Source: Thiomonas bhubaneswarensis (GTDB lineage Bacteria > Pseudomonadota > Gammaproteobacteria > Burkholderiales > Burkholderiaceae_C). From it: a DNA stretch of 64,000 nt. The translations under genes and the position numbers were made by a program. The notes beneath the pieces are model-generated. The model saw only the letters and a program-made list of their open reading frames with translations. It was not told the origin of the DNA and did not search any database. Positions 18,924 to 28,594 of the stretch are shown here, one piece after another; position 1 is the first letter of the stretch; the number at the start of each line of letters is the position of its first letter. The stretch lies in NCBI RefSeq assembly GCF_001418255.1, contig NZ_LIPV01000002.1:186001-250000 (forward strand), written 5' to 3'.

Positions 18924-20072
18924 TTACTGAATCTGCTGCTGCAGGATTTGCAGGATCTTGCGGGCGTCGTCCGTCTTCAGCGGTTTGCCGTCGAGCGTCT
19001 GCACGGTCACCACGGTTTGCGTCCCGGCATTTTGCAGGGCAATGCGGTAATCGGCAGGTTTGGGCTCGCTTTCCTTCTTGCCGAACAGCTTGCCGAAAAA
19101 GCCGCTGCTGTCCTGCGAGGCCTTGAGCGCGGCTTCGGCGCTGATGTAGCGCACATCGAATCGGCCCTCGGCCCGGTTGCGCTCGATCACGGTGAAGCCT
19201 GCCGTGTTGATCGCCAGGCTGACCTTGCGCCATGCGGTCTCGAAACCGTCCTGCAGTTGCAGTGCCAGGCCGTCGTCCGTGAGCTTGGCGGCCACGGGCT
19301 GCGCGATCGGCGTCGGATTGTCGAGGCGCTGTTTCGCGGCCTCATCACTCATTCCGAGCGTGACCATGAGCTTGCGCAGGAAGATGGTGTTGAGGCCAGG
19401 GTCGGGTGTGGCGGGCTCCCAGGCGGTGGTCGATTTGTCGTTGGAGTTGTAGACCTCCTTCATCGACTGGTGGGTGATGTAGATCTGCGTGCCCTTGCCA
19501 TCCGGCGTGCGCTCGAACACGGTGCGGAAGCGGTCGCGGGTGCCGGTGTCGTAGAGGCTGTCGAACACCTTGCCCAGATACTTGCGGATGAAATCTTGCG
19601 GCAGCTTAGCGCGGTTTTCGGCCCAGTCGGTTTCCATCACACCGGTCGTGGCATCGGCCTGTGTGAGGTAAAAGCCGTTCTCCTGCCAGAAGCCCTTGAC
19701 CTTTTCCCATAGCTGGTCCGGGGTGGCATCGACTACCAGCCAGCGCTGGCTGCCCGCCTGATCGATGTGCATGCCGGGATACTGAGGCAGCACGGCATTG
19801 GTCTTGGCGACCTGCTCGGCGGTCTGCAAGCCCCTGTCATAGGCCAGGGCGCTCACGGGGGCATTGGGATTGCCCGGCACCACATAGCGTTCCTGCCTGG
19901 CCAACTGCGTCAGATCGGGCGGCACTTCCAGGGGGTTGCCCTGCTTGGCGCTTTCATAGTCCACACTCTTGCCCTGCACGACCGTATTCAGGGAGGAGCA
20001 ACCACTCATGAGGACGCCAGCGCCCAGGGCGAGGGACAGGGCGCTCAGTCGCCAGGTTTGGGATAGGTTCAT
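18924..20072 (-). CDS. bamC: Outer membrane protein assembly factor BamC
   Basis: A 382-residue lipoprotein of the BAM complex that inserts beta-barrel proteins into the outer membrane. The signal and lipobox end at MSGCSS. An unstructured N-terminal stretch that binds BamD follows (SVDYESAKQGNPLEVPPDL). Two helix-grip domains come next, the first with WLVVDATPDQLWEKVKGFW and ETDWAENRAKLP, the second around residues 265-350. The ATG at 20072 is used; a TTG two codons upstream is less likely. It lies 30 bases after dapA, the usual dapA-bamC operon. Confidence 0.9.
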   Translation of the reverse strand: MNLSQTWRLSALSLALGAGVLMSGCSSLNTVVQGKSVDYESAKQGNPLEVPPDLTQLARQERYVVPGNPNAPVSALAYDRGLQTAEQVAKTNAVLPQYPGMHIDQAGSQRWLVVDATPDQLWEKVKGFWQENGFYLTQADATTGVMETDWAENRAKLPQDFIRKYLGKVFDSLYDTGTRDRFRTVFERTPDGKGTQIYITHQSMKEVYNSNDKSTTAWEPATPDPGLNTIFLRKLMVTLGMSDEAAKQRLDNPTPIAQPVAAKLTDDGLALQLQDGFETAWRKVSLAINTAGFTVIERNRAEGRFDVRYISAEAALKASQDSSGFFGKLFGKKESEPKPADYRIALQNAGTQTVVTVQTLDGKPLKTDDARKILQILQQQIQ

Positions 20073-20102
20073 ACGCAAAGGGGGTCTCGGAAATACGGAG
20101 GG

Positions 20103-21005
20103 TCAGTGAACGAGGGGCAGGTCCAGCGCCTGCAGCACCGCGCGCAGCTTCGGGTGGAGCGAGCTTTGCAGCGGGGTCAGGGGCAGCCGCAGCCCCGACC
20201 CGATGCGGCCCATGAAGTGCAGGGCCTGCTTGACGGGAATCGGGTTGGGTTCGCAGAACAACTGCTGGTTGAGTTCTATCAGCTCGAAATGCAGTTTGCT
20301 GGCGAGCGCGGCGTTGCCCGCCATGGCTGCTACACACAACTCATGCATGCGGCGCGGAACGACGTTGGCCGACACGCTGATGTTGCCGTGCCCGCCCAGC
20401 AGCATCAGGGCCACGGCCGTCGGATCGTCGCCCGAATAGATGGAGAAAGACGAAGGCGCGCGGCGAATGAGCTGGGCGGCGCGGTCGATATTGCCCGAGG
20501 CCTCCTTGATGCCGATGATGCCGGGCACCTGCGCCAGACGCAGTGCGGTGTCCACGCTCATATCAGCCACGGTGCGACCCGGCACGTTGTAGAGCACCAC
20601 GGGAATATCGACGGCCTCGGCGATGGCGGTGAAGTGCGCTGCCATGCCCTCCTGCGTGGGCCGGTTGTAGTAGGGCACGACACTGAGCACGCAATCGGCG
20701 CCGACGTCTTTGCAGCGGCGCGTCAGCTCGATGGCTTCGCGCGTGGAGTTGGCGCCGGCACCCGCCATCACCGGCACCCGGCCCGCGACCTGCTCGACGA
20801 CCGTTCGCACGATCTCGATGTGCTCTTCCACGGGCAGGGTAGGCGACTCACCGGTGGTGCCGCAGGGGCTGATGCAGTCGGTGCCTTGTTCGATATGCCA
20901 ATCGACCAGTTTGCGCAGCGCGTCAAAGTCCACGCTGCCGTCGGAGTGCATGGGGGTCACCAGCGCGACGATGCTGCCACGGATGACCAGAGGTTGGGAG
21001 GACAT
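20103..21005 (-). CDS. dapA: 4-hydroxy-tetrahydrodipicolinate synthase
   Basis: A 300-residue TIM-barrel lyase that condenses pyruvate and aspartate semialdehyde in the lysine and diaminopimelate pathway. Visible motifs are GTTGESPTL, the catalytic tyrosine in [12 protein letters not shown], the Schiff-base lysine in IGIKEASGN and YSGDDPTA. The strand before GTTGES reads CISPC instead of the more common hydrophobic-VG. It heads the dapA-bamC operon. Confidence 0.96.
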   Translation of the reverse strand: MSSQPLVIRGSIVALVTPMHSDGSVDFDALRKLVDWHIEQGTDCISPCGTTGESPTLPVEEHIEIVRTVVEQVAGRVPVMAGAGANSTREAIELTRRCKDVGADCVLSVVPYYNRPTQEGMAAHFTAIAEAVDIPVVLYNVPGRTVADMSVDTALRLAQVPGIIGIKEASGNIDRAAQLIRRAPSSFSIYSGDDPTAVALMLLGGHGNISVSANVVPRRMHELCVAAMAGNAALASKLHFELIELNQQLFCEPNPIPVKQALHFMGRIGSGLRLPLTPLQSSLHPKLRAVLQALDLPLVH

Positions 21006-21036
21006 TGTTCTGCGTGCGCTGTGAGCCAGCTGCTTG

Positions 21037-21600
21037 TCAAATAGGAAGATTGTATCGGTCTGCCGCCTGGGCGTTGGGTGCCTCCCTCACGGCGGCGATG
21101 CGCTGCACATAGGCCGGGTGCGGGGTCTCGACGAAGCCATCTTCATACGCCAGCGCCCGCAGCGTCGGGCGCACCGCGTCGAGCAACTCGCCGGGTCGCA
21201 GCAGGAACTCGGGATTGGACGGCTTGCCCAGGCTGGCCTGCCCGACGGCGAAGGTTTCGTACAGCAGAAAGCCGCCCGACGCGATGGCCTGCACGATTCG
21301 CGGCAGCAGCGGGCGCCACAGATAATTGGTCACGACCACTGCGTCGAAGGTCTGATCCCCGTAGGGCCAGGGCCCGGCTTCGAGGTCGGCGACCCGGGCG
21401 TCTGCAATGGCGCTCAGCCCGGCGATGGCCTCGGCGTTGCGATCCACCGCGAACACTTTGAATCCTCGCTGGTACAGCCAGCGTACATGTCGTCCGCCGC
21501 CACAGGCGACGTCGAGCACGGTAGCACCAGGCCGCAGCCACGCGGCATGGCGGACGATCCAGGGAGAAGGGGGCAGGGCGACAAGGTTTTCGGTAGCCAT
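21037..21600 (-). CDS. Class I SAM-dependent methyltransferase
   Basis: A 187-residue small methyltransferase. Motif I is [15 protein letters not shown] near residue 29, the acidic end of strand 2 is VFAVDRN, and motif IV is [10 protein letters not shown]. The overall layout is like TehB-type enzymes. The substrate is unknown. It lies 31 bases upstream of dapA on the same strand and may share its transcript. Confidence 0.85.
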   Translation of the reverse strand: MATENLVALPPSPWIVRHAAWLRPGATVLDVACGGGRHVRWLYQRGFKVFAVDRNAEAIAGLSAIADARVADLEAGPWPYGDQTFDAVVVTNYLWRPLLPRIVQAIASGGFLLYETFAVGQASLGKPSNPEFLLRPGELLDAVRPTLRALAYEDGFVETPHPAYVQRIAAVREAPNAQAADRYNLPI

Positions 21601-21705
21601 GGCGAGGCATCGTAACGGGGCCGGGTGGGCCGCGATGCGTGAGCATCATTCTTGCAAGGCAGAATAGGCACTGTCTTCTCTCACCCTCGACGAACACACG
21701 AACCC

Positions 21706-22728
21706 ATGACCTCAGCGACCATTCTCGTGACCGGCGGCGCCGGGTATATCGGCTCGCATACCTGCGTGGCCCTGATCGAAGCGGGCTACACCCCCGTGGT
21801 GTACGACAACCTGTGCAACAGCAGCGCTGAGTCGCTGGCGCGGGTGGAGCGCATCACCGGCAAGCGCCCGGCTTTCGTGCAGGCAGACATCCGCGATGTC
21901 GCCCGGCTCGACGCCGTTTTCGCGCAGCACAAGATCGACGCCGTGATCCACTTCGCCGGCCTGAAGGCCGTGGGCGAATCGGTCGAGAAGCCGCTCATGT
22001 ACTACGACAACAACGTCGGCGGCACCGTGGTTCTGCTGCAGGTGATGCAGCGCGCCAAGGTGAACAACCTCATTTTCTCGTCCTCGGCCACGGTCTATGG
22101 AGACCCGGCTTCGGTGCCCATCCGTGAAGACTTTCCGCTCAGCGCGACCAACCCGTATGGCCGCAGCAAGCTGATGATCGAGGAAATCCTCGGCGATCTG
22201 TACCGCGCCGAGCCGCATTGGCGCATCGCCCGCCTGCGCTACTTCAACCCGGTTGGCGCGCACGAAAGCGGCTTGATCGGTGAAGACCCGCGCGGCATTC
22301 CCAACAACCTCATGCCCTTCATCACGCAGGTGGCCGTGGGCCGTCTGCAGAAGCTGCGCGTGTTCGGGGGCGACTGGCCCACGGTGGACGGCAGCGGCGT
22401 GCGCGACTACATCCACGTCATGGATCTGGCCGAAGGGCATGTGGCCGCACTCAAGCACCTGCTGGCGAAAGAGGGCATGTTCACCGTCAACCTGGGCACC
22501 GGCCAGGGGTACTCGGTGCTGCAGATGGTGCAGGCCTTCGGCAAGAGCATAGGCCGTGATCTGCCGTACGAGATCGTGGCGCGCCGTCCGGGCGACATCG
22601 CCGAATGCTGGGCCGATCCCAGCGCCGCACGCGACCTTCTGGGCTGGAGCGCCAAACGCGGGCTGGACACCATCTGCGCCGACGCCTGGCGCTGGCAGCA
22701 GGGCAACCCGGAAGGATACGGCGCCTGA
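21706..22728 (+). CDS. galE: UDP-glucose 4-epimerase
   Basis: A 340-residue extended short-chain dehydrogenase that interconverts UDP-glucose and UDP-galactose for envelope polysaccharide. Motifs are VTGGAGYIGSHTC (NAD binding), VIHFAGLKAVGES, the catalytic SSSATVYG and YGRSK (Tyr-x3-Lys), RYFNPVGAHESG, and RDYIHVMDLAEGH. The ATG at 21706 sits just before the first beta strand as in the family; an upstream in-frame codon would add a non-conserved extension. Confidence 0.95.
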   Translation: MTSATILVTGGAGYIGSHTCVALIEAGYTPVVYDNLCNSSAESLARVERITGKRPAFVQADIRDVARLDAVFAQHKIDAVIHFAGLKAVGESVEKPLMYYDNNVGGTVVLLQVMQRAKVNNLIFSSSATVYGDPASVPIREDFPLSATNPYGRSKLMIEEILGDLYRAEPHWRIARLRYFNPVGAHESGLIGEDPRGIPNNLMPFITQVAVGRLQKLRVFGGDWPTVDGSGVRDYIHVMDLAEGHVAALKHLLAKEGMFTVNLGTGQGYSVLQMVQAFGKSIGRDLPYEIVARRPGDIAECWADPSAARDLLGWSAKRGLDTICADAWRWQQGNPEGYGA

Positions 22729-22833
22729 ACCCTCGGCCCACACGCCTACTCCATTTTTTGAAGCCCCGCGCTCGCCGCGGTTTGCAACCAGGCATTATGG
22801 TTAACCCTGGACCAACAGACTGAAAGGAACATC

Positions 22834-23337
22834 ATGAGCAAGACCACGCTGCATGCCTCGCCCGCGCCGATTCACATCGGCATCTCCGACGCCGATCGGG
22901 CCAAGGTGGCCGAACAGCTCTCGCATCTGCTGGCCGATACCTACACCCTCTACCTCACGACGCACAACTTCCACTGGAACGTGACCGGGCCCATGTTCAA
23001 CAGCCTGCACCTGATGTTCATGGAGCAGTACACCGAGCTGTGGAATGCCGTCGATCCGATTGCCGAGCGCATTCGCGCCCTCGGTTTCGCGGTGCCGGGC
23101 TCGTATCACGGTTTCAGCTCGCGCTCCAGCCTGCCCGACGTGCCGGCGCAGCCGCCGAAGGCGCAGGAGATGATCGGCATTCTGGTGAAGGGGCACGAGG
23201 GCGTGGCGAAGACGGCGCGCTCGGTGTTCTCCGTGGCCGATGAGGTCAACGACCAGCCTACCGCCGACCTGATGACCCAGCGTCTGGACATCCACGAAAA
23301 GACCGCCTGGATGCTGCGCTCGCTCCTCGAGGCCTGA
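22834..23337 (+). CDS. dps: Dps family DNA-protection ferritin
   Basis: A 167-residue four-helix Dps protein. The inter-subunit ferroxidase ligands are present: TTHNFHWNVTGPMF (His), then LHLMFMEQYTELWNAVDPIAERI (Asp/Glu region). Dps dodecamers oxidise and store iron and shield DNA from peroxide. The N-terminus is short and has few lysines, so DNA binding may be weak. The leader contains the palindrome GGTTAACC at 22799-22806. AAAGGAAC precedes the ATG. Confidence 0.92.
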   Translation: MSKTTLHASPAPIHIGISDADRAKVAEQLSHLLADTYTLYLTTHNFHWNVTGPMFNSLHLMFMEQYTELWNAVDPIAERIRALGFAVPGSYHGFSSRSSLPDVPAQPPKAQEMIGILVKGHEGVAKTARSVFSVADEVNDQPTADLMTQRLDIHEKTAWMLRSLLEA

Positions 23338-23382
23338 TCGGGCTCGCTTCGACGTTCCTTGCGCGCTGGCGATAATTCACGC

Positions 23383-24240
23383 ATGGAACGTCTGCGCTTG
23401 TGGCTGGCCTTGATCCGATGGGACAAGCCGGTCGGGTCTCTTCTATTGCTGTGGCCGAGCCTGTCGGCCTTGTGGATCGCCAGCGACGGCCGCCCGAGCT
23501 GGTGGCTGGTCGTGGTGTTCATCGCGGGCACCTTTCTCATGCGTTCGGCCGGCTGCGCCGTCAACGACGTGGCCGATCAGGATTTCGATCGCGCCGTGCG
23601 CCGCACCGCGCAACGGCCCGTGACTTCCGGCAAGGTATCCACCCGTGAAGCCTTGCTCGTGGGGGCCGTGCTGGCGCTCGTCGCCTTCGGTCTGGTGCTC
23701 ACCACCAACGCGCTTACCATTCAGATGTCGGTCGCGGCTCTGCTGATTGCCATCGCCTATCCCTACACCAAACGCTGGCTGGCGCTGCCGCAGGCCTACC
23801 TCGGCGTGGCCTTCAGTTTCGGCATTCCCATGGCCTTCGCTGCGGCGCGAGCCGAGGTTCCGCTGCTGGCCTGGGTGCTGCTGCTGGGCAATCTGTTCTG
23901 GGTGCTGGCCTACGACACCGAATACGCCATGGTCGACCGGGAGGACGACCTCAAGGTGGGCATCAAGACCTCGGCCATCACCTTCGGCCGCGCCGACGTG
24001 GCGGCGGTGATGGCGAGCTACGCGGCCTATTTGGCGCTGTGGGCCGCAGTCGGCTGGGCGCTGCAGCTCGGCTGGCCTTACTTCCTGGGCATCGCAGCGG
24101 CAGCCGCCCAGGCGGTTCATCACTACACCCTCATCCGCGAGCGCAACCCGGCGCAATGCTTTCGCGCCTTCAGACTCAATCACTACCTGGGGCTGGCGAT
24201 CTTTGCAGGCGTGGTGGTGGCTTACGGCTTCAGGACGTGA
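23383..24240 (+). CDS. ubiA: 4-hydroxybenzoate polyprenyltransferase
   Basis: A 285-residue membrane prenyltransferase of ubiquinone synthesis with about eight or nine helices. The first Asp-rich motif is [12 protein letters not shown], preceding the TAQRP motif. The second is [17 protein letters not shown]-terminal [14 protein letters not shown] is typical of UbiA. The ATG at 23383 is chosen over a start eight codons upstream. Its 3' end overlaps the convergent purC by 11 bases. Confidence 0.95.
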   Translation: MERLRLWLALIRWDKPVGSLLLLWPSLSALWIASDGRPSWWLVVVFIAGTFLMRSAGCAVNDVADQDFDRAVRRTAQRPVTSGKVSTREALLVGAVLALVAFGLVLTTNALTIQMSVAALLIAIAYPYTKRWLALPQAYLGVAFSFGIPMAFAAARAEVPLLAWVLLLGNLFWVLAYDTEYAMVDREDDLKVGIKTSAITFGRADVAAVMASYAAYLALWAAVGWALQLGWPYFLGIAAAAAQAVHHYTLIRERNPAQCFRAFRLNHYLGLAIFAGVVVAYGFRT

Positions 24241-25114
24241 GCCGCTCCAGAGCTTCGCGGTAGCGTGCCACGGTGTGCGCGATGACATCGGCGGGCAGAG
24301 TGGGGGGGGGCGGTTGTTTGTTCCAGCCGGGCACACCTTCGAGCCAGTCGCGGAGGAACTGCTTGTCGAAGCTGGGCGGCGAACTGCCCTCGGCCCAGGT
24401 GTCGGCAGGCCAGAAGCGCGAGGAATCGGGGGTGAGCACTTCGTCCATCAGGGTGAGGGTGCCGTTTTCGTCCAGGCCGAACTCGAACTTGGTGTCGGCG
24501 ATCAGGATGCCTCGTTGGGCGGCGTAATCAGCGGCGCGCTGGTACAGGGCGATGCTGACGTCGCGCACCCGCGCGGCAAGCTCGGCGCCAACGGCTCGTT
24601 CCATCTGGGCGAAGGAGATGTTCTCGTCATGCTCGCCCAGCTCGGCTTTGGTCGCCGGGGTGAAAATGGGCTCGGGCAGCTTGCTCGCGAGCTCGAGCCC
24701 GGCGGGCAGGGCCACGCCGCAGACCGCGCCCGAAGCCTGATAGTCCTTCCAGCCCGAGCCGGCGAGATAGCCGCGCACCACGGCTTCCACCGGCAGGGGC
24801 TTGAGGCGCTTGACCACCATGGCGCGACCGCGCACCTGCTCGCGCTCGTCGGGCGCGACCACGGTTTCGGGGTCGACATCGAGCAGATGGTTGGGCACCA
24901 CGTCGTGCAGCAGGCCGAACCAGAAGCGAGCCATGCGAGTGAGAATTTCGCCCTTGCCCGGAATCGGCTCTGCCATGATGACATCGAAGGCCGAGATGCG
25001 GTCGGTCGCGACCATCAGCAGCCGGTCGTCGCCGACAGCGTAGTTTTCGCGCACCTTGCCGCGCGACAGCAGGGGCAGGGAAGTGATGGTGGATTGCAGC
25101 AGGGCAGAAGGCAT
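24230..25114 (-). CDS. purC: Phosphoribosylaminoimidazole-succinocarboxamide synthase
   Basis: A 294-residue SAICAR synthetase of purine synthesis, joining aspartate to CAIR with ATP. Motifs are [14 protein letters not shown] (nucleotide binding), [26 protein letters not shown], and the C-terminal [12 protein letters not shown] and [15 protein letters not shown]. The ATG at 25114 fits the family start; an in-frame ATG ten codons upstream (25144) is possible but adds non-conserved residues. The two other purine genes, purE and purK, lie 2 kb to the right. Confidence 0.95.
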   Translation of the reverse strand: MPSALLQSTITSLPLLSRGKVRENYAVGDDRLLMVATDRISAFDVIMAEPIPGKGEILTRMARFWFGLLHDVVPNHLLDVDPETVVAPDEREQVRGRAMVVKRLKPLPVEAVVRGYLAGSGWKDYQASGAVCGVALPAGLELASKLPEPIFTPATKAELGEHDENISFAQMERAVGAELAARVRDVSIALYQRAADYAAQRGILIADTKFEFGLDENGTLTLMDEVLTPDSSRFWPADTWAEGSSPPSFDKQFLRDWLEGVPGWNKQPPPPTLPADVIAHTVARYREALERLTS

Positions 25115-25236
25115 GGGCGTGGCTTTCAAGGGGAACGCAGGCATTGTAGAAATCCGGGCATCGCAAGCTTGAGTTTTCGCGCACAGCGGATTCACAATCG
25201 AACAGCCGCATGTGCGGTGACAACGGAGACGAGAAA

Positions 25237-25818
25237 ATGGCTGCAAAACGCATTCTGCTGCTGGCGGGCGACTACGCCGAAGACTACGAGACCATGGTGC
25301 CGTTCCAGACGCTGCTGACCGTGGGCCACATGGTGCATGCCGTGTGTCCGGACAAGAAGGCGGGCGATCAGGTCAAGACCGCCATCCACGATTTCGAAGG
25401 CGCGCAAACCTATTCCGAAAAGCCCGGTCACAACTTCACACTCAACGCCACCTTCGCCGACGTCAAGGCGGAGGATTACGACGCGCTGGTCATCCCAGGC
25501 GGGCGGGCGCCCGAATATCTGCGGCTCAATCCGCGCGTGCTGGAGATCGTGCGCCATTTTTTCCAGGCGAACAAACCCGTGGCGGCGGTATGCCACGGCG
25601 CGCAGATTCTGGCCGCCGCGGGGGTGCTGCAGGGGCGGCATTGTTCGGCCTATCCCGCCTGCGGCCCTGAAGTGCGCGCAGCGGGCGGAGACTACGCGGA
25701 GATCGCGGTCGATCAGGCGGTCACGCAGGGCAATCTGGTGACAGCCCCCGCCTGGCCGGCGCACCCGGCGTGGATGGCGCAGTTTCTCAAACTGCTGGGC
25801 ACGCAGATCACGCTGTGA
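25237..25818 (+). CDS. DJ-1/PfpI family protein
   Basis: A 193-residue single-domain protein of the DJ-1/PfpI superfamily. The nucleophile elbow with Cys119 is [14 protein letters not shown], and the acidic partner region is [11 protein letters not shown]. Family members act as glyoxalases, deglycases or stress chaperones; the exact activity cannot be told. The ATG at 25237 has GGAGAC about ten bases upstream. Confidence 0.88.
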   Translation: MAAKRILLLAGDYAEDYETMVPFQTLLTVGHMVHAVCPDKKAGDQVKTAIHDFEGAQTYSEKPGHNFTLNATFADVKAEDYDALVIPGGRAPEYLRLNPRVLEIVRHFFQANKPVAAVCHGAQILAAAGVLQGRHCSAYPACGPEVRAAGGDYAEIAVDQAVTQGNLVTAPAWPAHPAWMAQFLKLLGTQITL

Positions 25819-25838
25819 TGGCCCGATAGACAACGAAA

Positions 25839-25863
25839 CAACGCCGACTCGAAGTCGGCGTTG
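25839..25863. terminator. Perfect 11-bp hairpin between convergent genes
   Basis: CAACGCCGACT, loop CGA, AGTCGGCGTTG. It lies 20 bases after the DJ-1 gene stop and 14 bases before the stop of the convergent thioredoxin gene. It lacks a T-run, so its strength as a terminator is uncertain. Confidence 0.6.
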
Positions 25864-25876
25864 TGGCGTGTAATTG

Positions 25877-26773
25877 TCAGCTCAGCACCGTCATGCTCAG
25901 TCGGCGGCGGTAGCTTTCGACCGTGGGGTCGGTGGCGGGCGGCTGGCCGGGCGCGGGCTTGGGGGCGTCGGCCGGGGTCATCAGTTCGAGGATGTTGACA
26001 AAGGTCTTGCGCGCGCGGTCGTCGCTCCAGGTCTTGTCGCGCATGAGGATGTCGAGCAGTTCGTCGAGCGCCGCCGTCCACTGCTGCGCGGCCATGTGCT
26101 GCTGTGCCAAGGCGTAGCGGGCGTCGAAGTCCCGCTTGTTGGCCGAGATGCTGGCCTGCAGCGCTTCCACGGCAGGCAAACCGGGCGCGGCCTGGGCGGC
26201 GGCGAGCCAGTCGCCCAGCGCCTGAATGCGTGCGTCGGCCAGAGCCTTGCCCGCCAGGGGCTCGAAAGCCATCTTGGCCTCTGCCGTGCGGCCGTCCTTC
26301 AGCAGCAGTTCGACATAGGTCTTGCGCGCGGCCTCGTTGGCAGGATTGGCGGCAAGGTCTTGCTGCAGCTTCTCCAGCGGCGACAGCGCGGGCCCGGCGG
26401 CGGCTCCGGCCTCGGGCGCAGGGGCTTCGTCGCCCTGGTCCGGCGCCGTGTCGGGCACATGCTTGTCGAGGAACTCGCGGATCTGGCCCTCGGGCAGGGC
26501 GCCGACGAAGCCGTCCACCGGCTGGCCATTTTTGAGCAGCATCACCATGGGAATGCTGCGCACGCCGAAGGCGGCCGCCAGTTCCTGCTCTTCCTCGGTG
26601 TTGATCTTCACCAGTTTGAATCGGCCTTCGTAAGCCACCTCCAGCTTTTCGAGAATGGGGCCGAGCGCGCGGCAGGGGCCGCACCAAGGCGCCCACAGAT
26701 CCACCAGCACGGGGACGGTGTTGGAGGCTTCGACGACTTCGGTTTCAAAATTGGCTACGGTGGCATCAATCAT
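25877..26773 (-). CDS. cnoX: Thioredoxin-TPR chaperedoxin (CnoX/YbbN-like)
   Basis: A 298-residue protein. Residues 1-110 are a thioredoxin domain with the active site WAPWCGPCRALGP and the cis-proline region VRSIPMVML. An Ala/Pro linker (about 110-135) leads to a TPR-like C-terminal half (SPLEKLQQDLAANPANEAARK; FDARYALAQQHMAAQQW). CnoX-type proteins protect clients from overoxidation and hand them to GroEL/DnaK. E. coli CnoX has SXXC, whereas this one keeps both cysteines and may retain redox activity. Confidence 0.88.
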   Translation of the reverse strand: MIDATVANFETEVVEASNTVPVLVDLWAPWCGPCRALGPILEKLEVAYEGRFKLVKINTEEEQELAAAFGVRSIPMVMLLKNGQPVDGFVGALPEGQIREFLDKHVPDTAPDQGDEAPAPEAGAAAGPALSPLEKLQQDLAANPANEAARKTYVELLLKDGRTAEAKMAFEPLAGKALADARIQALGDWLAAAQAAPGLPAVEALQASISANKRDFDARYALAQQHMAAQQWTAALDELLDILMRDKTWSDDRARKTFVNILELMTPADAPKPAPGQPPATDPTVESYRRRLSMTVLS

Positions 26774-26811
26774 GTTCGACTCCTGAAAGCAGGGCAGATG
26801 GGGGCGTTCGG

Positions 26812-26853
26812 CGCCATACCAAGAGGGGTATGGCGGCGCAGACTGCGCCTTTT
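26812..26853 (+). promoter_or_regulatory. Two tandem hairpins upstream of purE
   Basis: CGCCATACC (26812-26820), loop AAGAGG, GGTATGGCG (26827-26835), directly followed by GGCGCAG-A-CTGCGCC (26835-26849) and TTTT. On the plus strand the second looks like a weak intrinsic terminator, yet it lies upstream of the likely purE promoter and antisense to nothing. It may insulate the divergent genes or act as an operator. Confidence 0.4.
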
Positions 26854-26878
26854 GCTGCAAGCATAGCGGGGCGAGGTT

Positions 26879-26908
26879 TTGAAAGCGTCTGCCGCAGATT
26901 CCTAAAAT
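26879..26908 (+). promoter_or_regulatory. Probable sigma-70 promoter of purE-purK-sua5
   Basis: TTGAAA at 26879-26884, an 18-base spacer, then TAAAAT at 26903-26908. The predicted start leaves a leader of about 25 bases before the purE ATG at 26939. Confidence 0.65.
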
Positions 26909-26938
26909 CTCCACTTTTCTGTGCACAGGAGCAGGCAG

Positions 26939-27427
26939 ATGGCCGCAATCGGCGTGGTGATGGGTTCGCAAAGCGACTGGGAGGTAATGCGCCATGCGGC
27001 CGACATCCTCGCCCGCTTCGGTGTAGCACACGAATGCCAGGTGGTATCGGCCCACCGCATGCCCGACGACCTGTTCGCTTATGCCGAAGGCGCGCAATCT
27101 CGCGGCCTGCGGGCCATCATCGCCGGTGCCGGTGGCGCGGCGCATCTGCCGGGTATGCTGGCGGCCAAGACGGCGGTGCCGGTGCTGGGTGTGCCGGTTC
27201 CCAGCAAGTATTTGCGGGGCGAGGACTCGCTGCTGTCCATCGTGCAGATGCCCAAGGGCATTCCCGTGGCGACCTTCGCCATCGGCGAGGCCGGTGCGGC
27301 GAATGCCGCGCTGTTTGCCGTGGCGATGCTGGCGGCGCACGACTCTGATTTGCGCGACAAGCTCGACGCGTTTCGCGCGGAGCAGACCGCCGCGGCGCGT
27401 GCGATGCGCGTGGGAACCGCGGCATGA
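26939..27427 (+). CDS. purE: N5-carboxyaminoimidazole ribonucleotide mutase
   Basis: A 162-residue class I PurE that shifts the carboxyl group of N5-CAIR to give CAIR. Motifs are [22 protein letters not shown] (active-site His), [13 protein letters not shown] and [29 protein letters not shown]. The ATG at 26939 has CAGGAG upstream. Its stop overlaps the purK start as ATGA, so the two consecutive enzymes are coupled. Confidence 0.96.
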   Translation: MAAIGVVMGSQSDWEVMRHAADILARFGVAHECQVVSAHRMPDDLFAYAEGAQSRGLRAIIAGAGGAAHLPGMLAAKTAVPVLGVPVPSKYLRGEDSLLSIVQMPKGIPVATFAIGEAGAANAALFAVAMLAAHDSDLRDKLDAFRAEQTAAARAMRVGTAA

Positions 27428-28593
27428 GTCAGGAGTCGGCCTTCATTCCCCCTGGCGCGACGCTGGGCGTGCTCGGCGGCGGACAACTGGGTCGCATGTT
27501 CGCGCAGGCTGCGCAAAGCGCGGGTTACGGTGTGACCGTGCTCGAAGCCGACGAGGCGGCCCCTGCGGCACAGGTCACCGGGCGCCATCTCGCCGCACGT
27601 TACGACGATCCCCTGGCGCTCGATCAGCTTGCCCGCGACTGCGCGGCGGTGACGGTCGAGTTCGAGAACATTCCCGCAGCGTCGATGCAGTGGCTCGATG
27701 CGCGTGTGCCGCTGGCACCGGCACCGAAAGCGCTGGCGCTTTGCCAGGATCGGGCGCAGGAAAAGGCCTTGTTCCACCGACTGGGCGTGCCTTGCGCACC
27801 GCACGCCGTGCTGGCGGCGGGCAGCGACCCGAGCGCGGTCGGTGCCGATCTCTTCCCCGGCATCCTCAAGACCACGAGGCTGGGCTACGACGGCAAGGGC
27901 CAGATGTCGGTGGCGTGCGCTGCCGATCTGCCAGCGGCATGGTCTGCCCTGGGCGGGGTGGATTGCGTGTTGGAGAAAAAGCTCGACCTGGCTTACGAGC
28001 TATCGGTGGTGATGGCGCGCGGGCGAGACGACAGCATGGTGTGGTTCGAGCCGCAGCAGAATCTGCACCGCGACGGCATTCTGTTTGCCAGCTTTTCGCC
28101 CGGCCCCTCCATCAAACCAGACATCGCCGAGGCGGCGCAGAACGCCGCACGCACGGTGGCGCAGGGGCTGGACTATGTGGGCGTGCTCTGCGTGGAATTT
28201 TTCGTGCTGCGCGACGGTCGCCTGCTGGCCAACGAAATCGCGCCGCGCCCGCACAACTCCGGGCATCACACCCTCGATTCCTGCACCGTCTCGCAGTTCG
28301 AGCTGCAATGGCGCGCTTTGGTGAACGCGCCCCTGCCCATGCCCCGGCAGCACAGCGCCAGCGTCATGCTCAATCTGCTCGGCGATCTCTGGTTCGACGC
28401 CGCGGGCCGTCAACGCGAGCCCGACTGGGCGGCGGTGCTGGCACTGGCCGACGCTCATCTGCACCTCTATGGCAAGCACGCCCCGCGCAAGGGTCGCAAG
28501 ATGGGCCATCTCACTTGTACCGCGGCCACCCCGGCGCAGGCGCGGGAGATCGCACTGCGAGCCTGTGCCATCCTCGGGCTGGAGCCGTTCTGA
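27424..28593 (+). CDS. purK: 5-(carboxyamino)imidazole ribonucleotide synthase
   Basis: A 389-residue ATP-grasp enzyme that carboxylates AIR with bicarbonate and ATP, making the substrate of PurE. The N-terminal Rossmann part has [13 protein letters not shown]. The ATP-grasp part has [30 protein letters not shown], and the metal-binding end VLCVEFFVL with [16 protein letters not shown]. The C-terminal region has [18 protein letters not shown]. It is the middle gene of purE-purK-sua5. Confidence 0.96.
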   Translation: MSQESAFIPPGATLGVLGGGQLGRMFAQAAQSAGYGVTVLEADEAAPAAQVTGRHLAARYDDPLALDQLARDCAAVTVEFENIPAASMQWLDARVPLAPAPKALALCQDRAQEKALFHRLGVPCAPHAVLAAGSDPSAVGADLFPGILKTTRLGYDGKGQMSVACAADLPAAWSALGGVDCVLEKKLDLAYELSVVMARGRDDSMVWFEPQQNLHRDGILFASFSPGPSIKPDIAEAAQNAARTVAQGLDYVGVLCVEFFVLRDGRLLANEIAPRPHNSGHHTLDSCTVSQFELQWRALVNAPLPMPRQHSASVMLNLLGDLWFDAAGRQREPDWAAVLALADAHLHLYGKHAPRKGRKMGHLTCTAATPAQAREIALRACAILGLEPF

Positions 28594-28594
28594 C

